DNA from: Hydractinia symbiolongicarpus
Lineage: Eukaryota > Cnidaria > Hydrozoa > Anthoathecata > Hydractiniidae
Length of the DNA: 64,000 bases
Assembly: GCF_029227915.1 (NCBI RefSeq)
Contig: NC_079875.1
Span: forward strand, 2,294,001 to 2,358,000
Direction of reading: 5' to 3'
The notes below the pieces were generated by a model, which ran no database searches, had not been told where the DNA came from, and was given only the letters and a program-made list of their open reading frames with translations. The translations under genes were made by a program, and so were the position numbers. Positions 1-9,305 of the stretch are shown here, piece after piece; the stretch's first letter is position 1; every line of letters starts with the position of its first letter.

Positions 1-2
1 CC

Positions 3-205
3 GTATAGTCGAATGTATACAAAGAAAGTACCCTGTGAGTAAACTCATTTCCAAAACGGTTTTTTAAATTATTTTTTCACCACTAAAACGCATGAGACTT
101 GAAGTTTTCAAAAATGTTTTCATTTTTGATGAGACGCTGAATAAAAGGAGTTTAATCGCCGGCAAACGAAAACCTGCGATTTCCCGTAAATCCCGGACTC
201 GGCCC
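3..205 (+). repeat. Reference 203-bp monomer (first complete copy)
   Basis: This is the first full unit, from one GTATAGT anchor to the next, exactly 203 bp. It carries the common allele set: TCGAATGTATAC after the anchor, ACCCTGTGAG, CCACTAAAACGCATGAG, a perfect TCAAAAATG/CATTTTTGA hairpin, GCTGAATAAAAGGAG and CCCGGACTCGG at its end. A hand count on a close consensus gives 35 G and 41 C in 203 bp (37% GC). The final ~53 bp from TTTAATCGCC onward are about 58% GC, and the first 150 bp about 30%. Because 203 is not divisible by three, reading frame rotates from copy to copy. Confidence 0.95.
108..129 (+). other. Perfect 9-bp-arm inverted repeat inside the monomer (first example)
   Basis: The left arm TCAAAAATG, a TTTT spacer and the right arm CATTTTTGA form a perfect 22-bp inverted repeat. 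The same block is present in essentially every unit with a few allelic forms of the left arm: TCAGAAATG, TCAAAAGTG, TCAAAGGTG, TTAAAAATG, TCAAATATG. S-type copies keep a 7-bp core with CCAAAAATG and CATTTTTAA. It could extrude as a cruciform or fold in a transcript. AT-rich inverted repeats are common in satellites, so a specific role is not claimed. Confidence 0.85.
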
Positions 206-408
206 GTATAGTCAAAAGTATACAAAGAAAGTACCCAGGGAGTAAACTCTTTTCCCGAACGACTTTTTAAATTATTATTTCACCACTAAAGCCCATGAGA
301 CTTGTAGTTTTTAAAAATGTTTTCATTTTTGATGAGACGCTAAATAAAAGAAGTTTAATCGCCGGCAAACGAAAACCCGCGATTTCCCGTAAGTCCCGGG
401 CTTGGCTC

Positions 409-610
409 GTATAGTTGAATGTATATAAAGAAAGTACCCAGGGAGTAAACTGATTTCCCGAACGATTTTTCAAATTATTTCTGCACCACTAGAACGAAGG
501 AGACTTGTAGTTTCTAAAAATATTTTCATTTTTAATGAGACGTTTAATGAAAGAGGTTTAATCGCCGGCAAACGAAATACCACGATTTCCCTAAATCCCG
601 GGCGTGGCCC
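409..610 (+). repeat. S-type monomer (202 bp), first of about 40 copies
   Basis: This is a distinct subfamily. It has CACTAGAACGAA in place of CACTAAAACGCA, TTTTTAATGAGACG, CGAAATACCACG and CCCTAAATCCC (one G lost relative to CCCGTAAATCCC), so it is 202 bp long. Copies that also have GCACACTAG lose another base (for example 5055-5255, 201 bp). The next unit usually starts TCGAATGTTTAC. By the AAATACCACG marker, S units lie near 0.6, 1.4, 2.6, 5.2, 6.0, 7.6, 8.4, 9.6, 11.5, 15.3, 16.7, 18.8, 21.6, 23.1, 25.2, 26.2, 27.4, 28.4, 29.4, 30.0, 31.1, 31.7, 32.7, 33.7, 34.7, 35.7, 36.3, 36.7, 37.7, 38.5, 39.0, 39.8, 41.4, 42.8, 44.4, 45.4, 46.5, 47.7, 48.7 and 51.1 kb. None is seen to the right of that. 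Confidence 0.9.
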
Positions 611-1004
611 GTATAGTCGAATGTATACAAAGAAAGTACCCTGTGAGTAAACTCATTTCCAAAACGATTTTTTAAATTATTTTTTTACCACTAAAACGCA
701 TGAGACTTGTACTTTTAAAAAATGTTTTCATTTTTGATGAGACGCTGAATAAAAGGAGTTTAATCGCCGGCAAAAGAAAACCTGCGATTTCCCGTAAATC
801 CCGGACTCGGCCCGTATAGTGAAAAGTATACAAAGAAAGTACCCAGGGAGTAAACTCATTTCCCGAACGATTTTTTAAATTATTATTTCACCACTAAAGC
901 CCATGAGACATGTAGTTTTCAGAAATGTTTTCATTTTTGATGAGACGCTTAATGAATGTGGTTTAAAAGCTGGGAAACGAAAACACGCGATTTCCTGTAA
1001 ATCC

Positions 1005-1017
1005 CGGGCTTGGCCCG
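1005..1017 (+). other. GC-rich inverted repeat at the monomer junction (example)
   Basis: CGGGC, a TTG spacer and GCCCG make a perfect 5-bp-arm inverted repeat ending at the first base of the next unit. It is present in units ending GGGCTTGGCCCG. Units ending GGACTCGGCCCG have lost it. It lies in the CpG-rich end of the unit and includes half of a CCCGGG palindrome. The 18-bp and 11-bp deletions at 21.0-22.6 kb remove exactly this segment. Confidence 0.7.
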
Positions 1018-1221
1018 TATAGTCGAATGTATACAAAGAAAGTACCCTGTGAGTAAACCCATTTTTAAAACGGTTTTTTAAATTATCTTTTCACCACTAA
1101 AACGCATGAGACTACTAGTTTGTTTAAAAATGTTTTCATTTTTGATGAGACGCTGAATAAAAGAAGTTTAATCGCCGGAAAACGAAAACCCGCGATTTCC
1201 CGTAAATCCCGGGCTTGGCTC

Positions 1222-3810
1222 GTATAGTTGAATGTATATAAAGAAAGTACCCAGGGAGTAAACTGATTTCCCGAACGATTTTTCAAATTATTTCTGCACC
1301 ACTAGAACGAAAGAGACTTGTAGTTTCCAAAAATGTTTTCATTTTTAATAAGACGCTTAATGAAAGAGGTTTAATCGCCGGCAAACGAAATACCACGATT
1401 TCCCTAAATCCTGGGCTTATCCTTATAGTCGAATGTTTACAAAGAAAGTACCCTGTGAGTAAACTCATTTCCAGAACGATTTTTTAAATTATCTTTTCAC
1501 CACTAAAACGCATGAGACTTGTAGTTTTCAAAAATGTTTTCATTTTTTATGAGACGCTGAATAAAAGGAGTTTAATCGCCGGCAAACGAAAACCCGCGCT
1601 TTCCCGTAAATCCCGGACTCGACCCGTATAGTCAAAAGTATGCAAAAAAAGCACCCAGGGAGTAAACTCATTTCCCGAACGATTTTTTAAATTATTTTTT
1701 CACCACTAAAACGCATAAGACTTGTAGTTTTCAGAAATGTTTTCATTTTTGATGAGACGCTTAGTGAAAGTGGTTTAATAGCCGGCAAACGAAAACCCGT
1801 GATTTCCGGTAAATCCCGGGCGTGGCCCGTATAGTCGAATGTATACAAAGAAAGTACCCTGTGAATAAACTCATTTCCAAAACGATTTTTTAAATTATCT
1901 TTTCACCACTAAAGCCCATGAGACTTGTAGTTTTCAGAAATGTTTTCATTTTTGATGAGACGCTTAATGAATGTGGTTTAATAGCCGGCAAACGAAAACC
2001 CGCGATTTCCTGTAAATCCCGGGCTTGGCCCGTATAGTCGAATGTATACAAAGAAAGTACCCTGTGAGTAAACCCATTTCCAAAACGGTTTTTTAAATTA
2101 TCTTTTCACCACTAAAACGCATGAGACTACTAGTTTGTTTAAAAATGTTTTCATTTTTGATGAGACGCTGAATAAAAGGAGTTTAATCGCCGGCAAACGA
2201 AAACCTGCGATTTCCCGTAAATCCCGGACTCGGCCGTATAGTCAAAAGTATACAAAGAAAGTACCCAGGGAGTAAACTCTTTTCCCGAACGATTTTTTAA
2301 ATTATTTTTTCACCACTAAAGCCCATGAGACTTGTAGTTTTTAAAAATGTTTTCATTTTTGATGAGACGCTGAATAAAAGAAGTTTAATCGCCGGAAAAC
2401 GAAAACCCGCGATTTCCCGTAAATCCCGGGCTTGGCTCGTATAGTTGAATGTATATAAAGAAAGTACCCAGGGAGTAAACTGATTTCCCGAACGATTTTT
2501 CAAATTATTTCTGCACCACTAGAACGAAGGAGACTTGTAGTTTCCAAAAATGTTTTCATTTTTAATGAGACGCTTAATGAAAGAGGTTTAATCGCCGGCA
2601 AACGAAATACCACGATTTCCCTAAATCCTGGGCTTATCCCGTATAGTCGAATGTTTACAAAGAAAGTACCCTGTGAGTAAACTCATTTCCAGAACGATTT
2701 TTTAAATTATCTTTTCACCACTAAAACGCATGAGACTTGTAGTTTTCAAAAATGTTTTCATTTTTGATGAGACGCTGAATAAAAGGAGTTTAATCGCCGG
2801 CAAACGAAAACCAGCGCTTTCCCGTAAATCCCGGACTCGACCCGTATAGTCAAAAGTATGCAAAGAAAGCACCCAGGGAGTAAACTCATTTCCCGAACGA
2901 TTTTTTAAATTATTTTTTCACCACTAAAACGCATGAGACTTGTAGTTTTCAGAAATGTTTTCATTTTTGATGAGACGCTTAGTGAAAGTGGTTTAATCGC
3001 CGGCAAACGAAAACCCGTGATTTCCCGTAAATCCCGGGCGTGGCCCGTATAGTCGAATGTATACAAAGAAAGTACCCTGTGAATAAACTCATTTCCAAAA
3101 CGATTTTTTAAATTATCTTTTCACCACTAAAGCCCATGAGACTTGTAGTTTTCAGAAATGTTTTCATTTTTGATGAGACGCTTAATGAATGTGGTTTAAT
3201 AGCCGGCAAACGAAAACCCGCGATTTTCTGTAAATCCCGGGCTTGGCCCGTATAGTCGAATGTATACAAAGAAAGTACCCTGTGAGTAAACCCATTTCCA
3301 AAACGGTTTTTTAAATTATCTTTTCACCACTAAAACGCATGAGATTTGTAGTTTTCAAAAATGTTTTCATTTTTGATGAGACGCTGAATAAAAGGAGTTT
3401 AATCGCCGGCAAACGAAAACCTGCGATTTCCCGTAAATCCCGGACTCGGCCCGTATAGTCAAAAGTATACAAAGAAAGTACCCAGGGAGTAAACTCTTTT
3501 CCCGAACGATTTTTTAAATTATTATTTCACCACCAAAGCCCATGAGACTTGTAGTTTTTAAAAATGTTTTCATTTTTGATGAGACGCTGAATAAAAGAAG
3601 TTTAATCGCCGGCAAACGAAAACCCGCGATTTCCCGTAAATCCCGGGCTTGGCTCGTATAGTTGAATGTATATAAAGAAAGTACCCAGGGAGTAAACTGA
3701 TTTCCCGAACGATTTTTTAAATTATTTCTGCACCACTAGAACGAAGGAGACTTGTAGTTTCCAAAAATGTTTTCATTTTTAATGAAACGCTTAATGAAAG
3801 AGGTTTAATC
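1222..3810 (+). repeat. 6-mer higher-order repeat, 1217 bp, two full copies plus a partial third
   Basis: Units beginning TTGAATGTATAT occur at 1222, 2439 and 3656, each 1217 bp apart (six monomers, one of them S type). Private markers repeat at the same spacing: GGAAAACG (1177/2394), CTGGGCTTATCC (1411/2628), AGTATGCAAA with AGCACCC (1.64k/2.86k), GGGCGTGGCCC (1.82k/3.04k) and GTGAATAAACTC (1.86k/3.08k). The copies differ at scattered single bases. The third copy breaks off shortly after its S-type start, near 3810, where it switches to a CCCACGACTTCCCG unit. Confidence 0.85.
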
Positions 3811-4260
3811 GCCGGCAAACGAAAACCCACGACTTCCCGTAATTCCCGGACTCGGCCCGTATAGTCAAAAGTATACAAAGAAAGTTCCCAGGGAGTAAAC
3901 TCATTTCCCGAACGATTTTTTAAATTATTTTTTCACCACTAAAAGGCATGAGACTTGTAGTTTTCAGAAATGTTTTCATTTTTGATGAGACGCTTAATGA
4001 AAATGGTTTAATCGCCGGCAAACGAAAACCCGCTATTTCCCGTAAATCCCGGGCTTGGCCCGTATAGTCGAATGTATACAAAGAAAGTACCCTGTGAGTA
4101 AACTCATTTCCAAAACGATTTTTTAAATTATCTTTTTACCACTGAAACGCATGAGACTTGTAGTTTTTAAAAATGTTTTCATTTTTGATGAGACGCTGAT
4201 TAAAAGAAGTTTAATCGCCAGCAAACGAAAACCCGCCATTTCCCGTAAAACCCTGACTCG
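3811..4260 (+). repeat. Mixed monomers related to 13.88-14.34 kb
   Basis: Two to three units marked by CCACGACTTCCCG, AAAGTTCCCAGGG and AAAAGGCATGAG. The same run of alleles recurs at about 13.88-14.34 kb, roughly 10 kb away, so the blocks share ancestry. No gene or regulatory feature is seen. Confidence 0.75.
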
Positions 4261-6310
4261 GCTCGTATAGTCAAAAGTATACGAAGAAAGTACCCAGGGA
4301 GTAAACTCATTTCCGGAACGATTTTTTATATTATTTTTTCACCACTAAAACGCATGAGACTTGTAGTTTTCAAAAATGTTTTCATTTTTGATGGGACGCT
4401 GAATAAAAGAAGTTTAATCGCCGGCACACGAAAACCCGCGATTTCCCGTTAATCCCGGACTGGGCCCGTATAGTCAAAAGTATACAAAGAAAGTACCCAG
4501 GGAGTAAACTCATTTCCCGAACGATTTTTTAAATTATTTTTTCACCACTAAAACGCACGAGACTTGTAGTTTTCAAAAATGTTTTCATTTTTGATGAGAC
4601 GCTTAATGAAAGCGGTTTAATCGCCGGCAAACGAAAACCCGCGATTTCACGTAAATCCCGGGCTTGGCCCGTATAGTCGAATCTATACAAAGAAAGTACT
4701 CAGGGTGTAAACTCATTTCCCGAACGATTTTTTAAATTATTTTTTCACCACTAAAACGCATGAGACTTGTAGTTTTCAAAAATGTTTTCAAAGAGGTTTA
4801 ATCGCCGGCAAACGAAAACCCGCGATTTCACGTAAATCCCGGGCTTGGCCCGTATAGTCGAATGTATACAAAGAAAGTACCAAGGGTGTAAACTCACTTC
4901 TCGAACGATTTTTTAAATTTTTTTTTCACCACTAAGACGCATGAGACTTGTAGTTTTCAAAAATGTTTTCATTTTTGATGAGACGCTTAATGAAAGAAGT
5001 TTATTCGCCGGCAAACGAAAACCCGCGATTTCCCGTAAATCCCGGGCTTGGCCCGTATAGTCGAATGTATACGAAGAAAGTACCCAGGGAGGAAACTGAT
5101 TTCCCGAACGATTTTTCAAATTATTTCTGCACACTAGAACGAATGAGACTTGTAGTTTCCAAAAATGTTTTCATTTTTAATGAGACGCTAAATGAAAGAG
5201 GTTTAATCGCCGGCAAGCGAAATACCACGATTTCCCTAAATCCCGGGCTTGTCCCGTATAGTCGAATGTTTACAAAGAAAGTACCCTGTGAGTAAACTCA
5301 TTTCCAGAACGATTTTTAAAATTATCTTTTCACCACTATAACGCATGAGACTTGCAGTTTTTAAAAATGTTTTCTTTTTTGATGAGACGCTGAATAAAAG
5401 GAGTTTAATCGCCAGCAAACGAAAACCCGCGATTTCCCGTAAATCCCGGACTCGGCCCGTATAGTCAAAAGTATACAAAGAAAGTACCCAGGGAGTAAAC
5501 TCATTTCCCGAACGATTTTTTAAATTATTTTTTCACCACTAAAACGCACGAGACTTGTAGTTTTCAAAAATGTTTTCATTTTTGATGAGACGCTTAATGA
5601 AAGAGGTTTAATCGCCGGCAAACGAAAACCCGCGATTTCACGTAAATCCCGGGCTTGGCCCGTATAGTCGAATGTATACAAAGAAAGTACCAAGTGTGTA
5701 AACTCACTTCTCGAACGATTTTTTAAATTTTTTTTTCACCACTAAAACGCATGAGACTTGTAGTTTTCAAAAATGTTTTCATTTTTGATGAGACGCTTAA
5801 TGAAAGAAGATTAATCGCCGGCAAACGACAACCCGCGATTTCCCGTAAATCCCGGGCTTGGCCCGTATAGTCGAATGTATACGAAGAAAGTACCCAGGGA
5901 GGAAACTGATTTCCCGAACGATTTTTCAAATTATTTCTGCACACTAGAACGAATGAGACTTGTAGTTTCCAAAAATGTTTTCATTTTTAATGAGACGCTA
6001 AATGAAAGAGGTTTAATCGCCGGCAAGCGAAATACCACGATTTCCCTAAATCCCGGGCTTGTCCCGTATAGTCGAATGTTTACAAAGAAAGTACCCTGTG
6101 AGTAAACTCATTTCCAGAACGATTTTTAAAATCATCTTTTCACCACTATAACGCATGAGACTTGCAGTTTTTAAAAATGTTTTCATTTTTGATGAGACGC
6201 TGAATAAAAGGAGTTTAATCGCCAGCAAACGAAAACCCGCGTTTTACCGTAAATCCCGGACTCGGCCCGTATAGTCAAAAGTATACAAAGAAAGTACCCA
6301 GGGAGTAAAC
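4261..6310 (+). repeat. Long duplicated block, copy 1 (2410-bp spacing)
   Basis: About ten units match 6671-8720 at a constant offset of 2410 bp. Aligned markers are TTCCGGAACG (4311/6721), the 181-bp deleted unit (4671/7081), GGGAGGAAACTG (5089/7499), CGCCAGCAAACG (~5411/7821) and CGCACGAGACTTG (5547/7957). Small differences include CAAGTGTG against CAAGGGTG at 5691/8101 and CGACAACCC against CGAAAACCC. The match ends near 6310, where copy 1 continues with a TTTTCAGAAAAATTTTC unit and copy 2 with a TATATTATTTTTTC unit. Confidence 0.85.
4671..4851 (+). repeat. Truncated 181-bp monomer (22-bp internal deletion), copy 1
   Basis: The anchor-to-anchor distance is 181 bp. The 22 bp from the right arm of the hairpin through GAGACGCTTAATGA are missing, so GTTTTCA joins directly to AAGAGGTTT. 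The hairpin is destroyed in this unit. Other landmarks are normal. Confidence 0.92.
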
Positions 6311-6670
6311 TCATTTCCCGAACGATTTTTTAAATTATTTTTTCACCACTAAAACGCATGAGACTTGTAGTTTTCAGAAAAATTTTCATTTTTGATGAGA
6401 CGCTTAGTGAAAGTGGTTTAATCGCCGGCAAACGAAAACCCGCGATTTCCCGTAAATCCCGGCCTTGGCCCGCATAGTCGAATGTATACAAAAAAAGTAC
6501 CCTGTGAGTAAACTCATTTGCAAAACGATTTTTTGAATTATCTTTTCACCACTAAAACGCATGAGACTTGTAGTTTTCAAAAATGTTTTCATTTTTGATG
6601 AGACGCTGAATAAAAGAAGTTTAATCGCCGGCAAACGAAAACCCGCCACTTCCCGTAAACCCCAGACTCG

Positions 6671-8720
6671 GCCCGTATAGTCAAAAGTATACGAAGAAAG
6701 TACCCAGGGAGTAAACTCATTTCCGGAACGATTTTTTATATTATTTTTTCACCACTAAAACGCATGAGACTTGTAGTTTTCAAAAATGTTTTCATTTTTG
6801 ATGGGACGCTGAATAAAAGAAGTTTAATCGCCGGCACACGAAAACCCGCGATTTCCCGTTAATCCCGGACTGGGCCCGTATAGTCAAAAGTATACAAAGA
6901 AAGTACCCAGGGAGTAAACTCATTTCCCGAACGATTTTTTAAATTATTTTTTCACCACTAAAACGCACGAGACTTGTAGTTTTCAAAAATGTTTTCATTT
7001 TTGATGAGACGCTTAATGAAAGCGGTTTAATCGCCGGCAAACGAAAACCCGCGATTTCACGTAAATCCCGGGCTTGGCCCGTATAGTCGAATCTATACAA
7101 AGAAAGTACTCAGGGTGTAAACTCATTTCCCGAACGATTTTTTAAATTATTTTTTCACCACTAAAACGCATGAGACTTGTAGTTTTCAAAAATGTTTTCA
7201 AAGAGGTTTAATCGCCGGCAAACGAAAACCCGCGATTTCACCTAAATCCCGGGCTTGGCCCGTATAGTCGAATGTATACAAAGAAAGTACCAAGGGTGTA
7301 AACTCACTTCTCGAACGATTTTTTAAATTTTTTTTTCACCACTAAGACGCATGAGACTTGTAGTTTTCAAAAATGTTTTCATTTTTGATGAGACGCTTAA
7401 TGAAAGAAGTTTAATCGCCGGCAAACGAAAACCCGCGATTTCCCGTAAATCCCGGGCTTGGCCCGTATAGTCGAATGTATACGAAGAAAGTACCCAGGGA
7501 GGAAACTGATTTCCCGAACGATTTTTCAAATTATTTCTGCACACTAGAACGAATGAGACTTGTAGTTTCCAAAAATGTTTTCATTTTTAATGAGACGCTA
7601 AATGAAAGAGGTTTAATCGCCGGCAAGCGAAATACCACGATTTCCCTAAATCCCGGGCTTGTCCCGTATAGTCGAATGTTTACAAAGAAAGTACCCTGTG
7701 AGTAAACTCATTTCCAGAACGATTTTTAAAATTATCTTTTCACCACTATAACGCATGAGACTTGCAGTTTTTAAAAATGTTTTCTTTTTTGATGAGACGC
7801 TGAATAAAAGGAGTTTAATCGCCAGCAAACGAAAACCCGCGATTTCCCGTAAATCCCGGACTCGGCCCGTATAGTCAAAAGTATACAAAGAAAGTACCCA
7901 GGGAGTAAACTCATTTCCCGAACGATTTTTTAAATTATTTTTTCACCACTAAAACGCACGAGACTTGTAGTTTTCAAAAATGTTTTCATTTTTGATGAGA
8001 CGCTTAATGAAAGAGGTTTAATCGCCGGCAAACGAAAACCCGCGATTTCACGTAAATCCCGGGCTTGGCCCGTATAGTCGAATGTATACAAAGAAAGTAC
8101 CAAGGGTGTAAACTCACTTCTCGAACGATTTTTTAAATTTTTTTTTCACCACTAAAACGCATGAGACTTGTAGTTTTCAAAAATGTTTTCATTTTTGATG
8201 AGACGCTTAATGAAAGAAGTTTAATCGCCGGCAAACGAAAACCCGCGATTTCCCGTAAATCCCGGGCTTGTCCCGTATAGTCGAATGTATACGAAGAAAG
8301 TACCCAGGGAGGAAACTGATTTCCCGAACGATTTTTCAAATTATTTCTGCACACTAGAACGAATGAGACTTGTAGTTTCCAAAAATGTTTTCATTTTTAA
8401 TGAGACGCTAAATGAAAGAGGTTTAATCGCCGGCAAGCGTAATACCACGATTTCCCTAAATCCCGGGCTTGTCCCGTATAGTCGAATGTTTACAAAGAAA
8501 GTACCCTGTGAGTAAACTCATTTCCAGAACGATTTTTAAAATTATCTTTTCATCACTATAACGCATGAGACTTGCAGTTTTTAAAAATGTTTTCATTTTT
8601 GATGAGACGCTGAATAAAAGGAGTTTAATCGCCAGCAAACGAAAACCCGCGATTTCCCGTAAATCCCGGACTCGGCCCGTATAGTCAAAAGTATACAAAG
8701 AAAGTACCCAGGGAGTAAAC
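6671..8720 (+). repeat. Long duplicated block, copy 2 (2410-bp spacing)
   Basis: Second copy of the block at 4261-6310. From about 8742 the sequence resumes homology with 6738 onward at a different offset (2004 bp), giving a third partial copy that carries its own 181-bp unit at 9085. The change of offset is a recombination joint, not a random divergence, because the markers on each side are intact. Confidence 0.8.
7081..7261 (+). repeat. Truncated 181-bp monomer, copy 2
   Basis: Same 22-bp deletion with the same junction GTTTTCAAAGAGG as at 4671-4851, 2410 bp downstream. Identical breakpoints mean it was copied as part of the larger block. Confidence 0.92.
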
Positions 8721-9084
8721 TCATTTCCCGAACGATTTTTTATATTATTTTTTCACCACTAAAACGCATGAGACTTGTAGTTTTCAAAAATGTTTTCATT
8801 TTTGATGGGACGCTGAATAAAAGAAGTTTAATCGCCGGCACACGAAAACCCGCGATTTCCCGTTAATCCCGGACTGGGCCCGTATAGTCAAAAGTATACA
8901 AAGAAAGTACGCAGGGAGTAAACTCATTTCTTGAACGATTTTTTAAATTATTTTCTCACCACTAAAACGCACGAGACTTGTAGTTTTCAAAAATGTTTTC
9001 ATTTTTGATGAGACGCTTAATGAAAGAGGTTTAATTGCCGGCAAACGAAAACCCGCGATTTCACGTAAATCCCGGGCTTGGCGC

Positions 9085-9265
9085 GTATAGTCGAATCTAT
9101 ACAAAGAAAGTACTCAGGGTGTAAACTCATTTCCCGAACGATTTTTTAAATTATTTTTTCACCACTAAAACGCATGAGACTTGTAGTTTTCAAAAGTGTT
9201 TTCAAAGAGGTTTAATCGCCGGCAAACGAAAACCCGCGATTTCACGTAAATCCCGGGCTTGGCCC
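9085..9265 (+). repeat. Truncated 181-bp monomer, copy 3
   Basis: Same deletion junction a third time, 2004 bp after copy 2. It carries small private changes (AAAAGTGTTTTC, and GGCGCGTATAG at its start), so it has diverged slightly since duplication. Confidence 0.92.
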
Positions 9266-9305
9266 GTATAGTCGAATGTATACAAAGAAAGTACCAAGGG
9301 TGTAA

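Larger units (their letters stand above)
1..1221 (+). repeat. Mixed monomers at the left edge
   Basis: Six units of mixed subfamily before the first clear HOR. The unit at 1017-1221 is 205 bp because it has GACTACTAGTTTGTTTAAAAATG-like sequence (two extra bases) in place of GACTTGTAG plus the usual hairpin arm. The same rare allele recurs one 5-mer (1015 bp) later at about 2126. No gene or other feature is seen. Confidence 0.85.

Noticed and set aside
150-160. AATAAA as polyadenylation signal in CTGAATAAAAG units
   Set aside because: Present in many units only because of an AT-rich allele (others read TTAATGAAAG); no gene lies upstream.
381-410. CENP-B box in the GC-rich end of the unit
   Set aside because: Compared with core NTTCGNNNNANNCGGGN, the best alignment (CCCGTAAATCCCGGG) fits only 6 of 9 fixed positions: two in TTCG and the central A are wrong. 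This is expected by chance in a CG-rich stretch.
267-473. Recurrent 61-96 codon frames on the - strand in dozens of units
   Set aside because: Their similarity is the DNA similarity of the repeat. They overlap + strand frames over the same bases, begin and end at subfamily-specific chance codons, and never extend beyond one or two units. Not a gene family.
4963-5295. 110-codon open frame on the + strand (and 105-codon frames at 48536-48853 and 50968-51285)
   Set aside because: They span one and a half satellite units and exist only because a given pair of subfamilies lacks stops in one frame. The unit length of 203 rotates the frame, the same DNA elsewhere is closed by stops or shifted, and no start context, domain or codon pattern is seen.
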